NCBI RefSeq assembly: GCF_027257875.1
Contig: NZ_JAPVQY010000037.1
Coordinates: 1-64,000, forward strand
DNA from: Burkholderia sp. IMCC1007
Lineage (GTDB): Bacteria > Pseudomonadota > Gammaproteobacteria > Burkholderiales > Burkholderiaceae
DNA: 64,000 bases
Direction of reading: 5' to 3'
A program made the translations under genes and the position numbers. Shown here one piece after another: positions 62,277 through 64,000 of this stretch (the stretch's first letter is position 1; each line of letters opens with the position of its first letter). Under the pieces are notes generated by a model, which worked only from the letters and a program-made list of their open reading frames with translations, had not been told where the DNA came from and made no database searches.

Positions 62277-64000
62277 ATGACCGCATCCTTGACCCAACCG
62301 GCGTTCCGCCGCCTCGGCATGAAGGCGCTGCTCGTGCAGCACGACATCGACGAACGCACGGCCACCGGCCGCGCCGCCACCGCGCTCGCCGAGGAGTTGC
62401 GCACGCGCCTCGTCGACGTCGTGATCGCGACGTCCGCCGACGACGCGTGTGCCGTCGTCAATGCCGATCCCGCGATCCAGTGTCTGCTGCTGAACTGGGA
62501 GCTCGGCAACGATCCCGCGCATGCGCCCGCGCAGGCCGTGCTCGACGCGATGCGCGCCCGCAATGCGACGGTACCGGTGTTCCTGCTCGCGAGCCGCGCG
62601 AGCGCGGCCGCGATTCCGGTCGACGCGATGCGCAAGGCCGACGACTTCATCTGGATGCTGGAAGACACCACCGCGTTCATCGGCGGGCGCATCGTCGCCG
62701 CTATCGAACGCTATCGGGAAACGGTGCTGCCGCCGATGTTCCGCGCGCTCGCGCAGTTCTCGCGCGTGTACGAATACTCGTGGCACACGCCGGGCCACAC
62801 GGGCGGCACCGCGTTCCTGAAATCGCCGGTCGGCCGCGCGTATTTCGAATTCTTCGGCGAGGCGCTGTTCCGTTCGGACCTGTCGATCTCGGTCGGCGAA
62901 CTCGGCTCGCTGCTCGACCACTCGGGCCCGATCGGCGAAAGCGAACGCTACGCGGCGCGCGTGTTCGGCGCGCATCGCACGTATCACGTGACGAACGGCT
63001 CGTCGATGTCGAACCGCGTGATCCTGATGGCGAGCGTCACGCGCAACCAGGTCGCGCTGTGCGACCGCAACTGCCACAAGTCGGCCGAGCACGCGATGAC
63101 GATGTCCGGCGCGATTCCGACCTACCTGATCCCGTCGCGCAACCATTACGGGATCATCGGGCCGATCATGCCGGAGCGGCTCACGGCCGCTGCCGTGCGC
63201 CTCGCGATCGACGCGAACCCGCTGGTGCGCGGCCGCGACGGCATCGATCCGGCGCCGGTGCATGCGCTGATCACGAACTCGACGTACGACGGCCTCTGCT
63301 ACAACGTCGCGCGCGTCGAGGAACTGCTCGGCCAGAGCGTCGACCGGTTGCATTTCGACGAAGCGTGGTACGGCTATGCGCGCTTCAACCCGATCTACCG
63401 CGACCGCCACGCGATGCACGGCGATCCGGCGCAGCACGATGCGAGCAAGCCGACGGTGTTCGCGACGCAGTCGACGCACAAGCTGCTCGCCGCGCTGTCG
63501 CAGGCGTCGTTCATTCACGTGCGCGACGGCCGCAATCCGATCGAGCATGCGCGCTTCAACGAGGCGTACATGATGCACGCGTCGACGTCGCCGAACTACG
63601 CGATCATCGCGTCGAACGACGTGAGCGCCGCGATGATGGACGGCCCCGGCGGCGAGGCGCTGACCACCGACGCGATCCGCGAGGCCGTGTCGTTCCGCCG
63701 GATGCTCGCGCGGCTGCATGCGGAATGCGAGGAGAACGACGACTGGTTCTTCAACGGCTGGCAGCCCGACACCGTCGTCGATCGCAAGACGGGCCGGCGC
63801 GTGCGCTTTCATGAAGCGGACGAAACGCTGCTCGCCACCGATCCGTCATGCTGGGTGCTGCATCCGGGCGATACATGGCACGGCTTCGGCAACATCGAGG
63901 ACGACTACTGCATGCTCGACCCGATCAAGGTATCGATCGTCACGCCGGGCGTCGCGCCGAACGGCGGGCTGATGCCGGTCGGCATTCCGGCGTCGGTCGT
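62277..64000 (+). CDS. Orn/Lys/Arg decarboxylase (partial, runs off window)
   Basis: The first 574 codons of a large fold-type I PLP decarboxylase of the CadA/AdiA/SpeF family. N-terminal wing domain (residues 1 to about 125), then EYSWHTPGHTGGTAFLKS, HVTNGSSMSNRVIL, DRNCHKSAEHA and LHFDEAWYGYARF, and the PLP lysine K402 in TQSTHKLLAAL. The reading frame is open to the end of the window. With the antiporter it forms an amino-acid decarboxylase system consuming protons (acid resistance or polyamine supply). Which amino acid is used cannot be decided here. Confidence 0.95.
   Translation, partial: MTASLTQPAFRRLGMKALLVQHDIDERTATGRAATALAEELRTRLVDVVIATSADDACAVVNADPAIQCLLLNWELGNDPAHAPAQAVLDAMRARNATVPVFLLASRASAAAIPVDAMRKADDFIWMLEDTTAFIGGRIVAAIERYRETVLPPMFRALAQFSRVYEYSWHTPGHTGGTAFLKSPVGRAYFEFFGEALFRSDLSISVGELGSLLDHSGPIGESERYAARVFGAHRTYHVTNGSSMSNRVILMASVTRNQVALCDRNCHKSAEHAMTMSGAIPTYLIPSRNHYGIIGPIMPERLTAAAVRLAIDANPLVRGRDGIDPAPVHALITNSTYDGLCYNVARVEELLGQSVDRLHFDEAWYGYARFNPIYRDRHAMHGDPAQHDASKPTVFATQSTHKLLAALSQASFIHVRDGRNPIEHARFNEAYMMHASTSPNYAIIASNDVSAAMMDGPGGEALTTDAIREAVSFRRMLARLHAECEENDDWFFNGWQPDTVVDRKTGRRVRFHEADETLLATDPSCWVLHPGDTWHGFGNIEDDYCMLDPIKVSIVTPGVAPNGGLMPVGIPASV

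Noticed and set aside
60724..62286. 520-codon minus-strand frame opposite the antiporter
   Set aside because: Charged Arg/Asp/Glu/His-rich product, antisense of a membrane protein; no start context.
1..64000. CRISPR array, prophage or tRNA/rRNA genes
   Set aside because: No regularly spaced repeats, phage structural genes or structural-RNA signatures were recognised by eye; a tRNA scan was not possible.

Overview
The window looks like a large replicon of a Burkholderia-type betaproteobacterium. It is GC-rich throughout, has Burkholderia-style porins (mature N-terminus QSSVTLYG, C-terminal Phe), many LysR/TetR/GntR/IclR regulators, and dense strand-switching catabolic operons. No rRNA, tRNA, CRISPR array or replication origin was recognised.

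Layout. 1-2012: an IS110-family insertion sequence inserted in, and truncating, an amidohydrolase (PDC-hydrolase-like) pseudogene. 2086-30955: a roughly 29 kb aromatic-catabolism island built from several transcription units. On the minus strand, 7107-2086 encodes an FAH hydrolase, FAD monooxygenase, VOC dioxygenase, small Rieske ferredoxin and MFS carrier, and 11032-8702 encodes a PBP2-fold protein, FAH hydrolase and hotdog thioesterase. On the plus strand, 11196-12688 encodes a cupin and a BKACE enzyme, and 13756-14931 an MFS carrier. A GntR-linked minus operon (20518-16972) encodes an OCD-like protein, a DHDPS-like aldolase and an aldehyde dehydrogenase. Three intact Rieske oxygenase alpha subunits (22418, 27266, 28446) accompany one Rieske-oxygenase reductase (29996) and an S-formylglutathione hydrolase (26254). 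The last three functions together suggest O-demethylation of methoxylated aromatics with formaldehyde disposal. Two near-duplicate TetR regulators and a recurring AAACGA-N6-TCGTTT-like operator tie at least five intergenic regions of this island into one likely regulon. The island also carries decay: a Rieske gene with an inverted internal segment, and an MFS gene fused to a porin tail.

31480-34283: a cytoplasmic hybrid histidine kinase next to a response regulator fused to a class III nucleotidyl cyclase. 34607-42154: a second aromatic unit with a TetR regulator, MhpA-like hydroxylase, VOC dioxygenase, FAH hydrolase, acyl-CoA synthetase and OmpW porin. 42240-51010: a complete mhp pathway (mhpA-B-D-F-E-T-C with divergent mhpR) for 3-(3-hydroxyphenyl)propionate degradation to pyruvate, acetyl-CoA and succinate; it has a recognisable MhpR operator and mhpA promoter.

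51482-64000: more ordinary, very GC-rich chromosomal genes: a branched-chain amino acid-type binding protein, DUF2945 and DUF488 proteins, a TauE/SafE permease, an NnrU protein, a TfoX-like protein with a lysine/alanine-rich tail, an Ldh2-type dehydrogenase, an M20 peptidase, a nitronate monooxygenase, and an amino-acid antiporter paired with an Orn/Lys/Arg decarboxylase that runs off the window.
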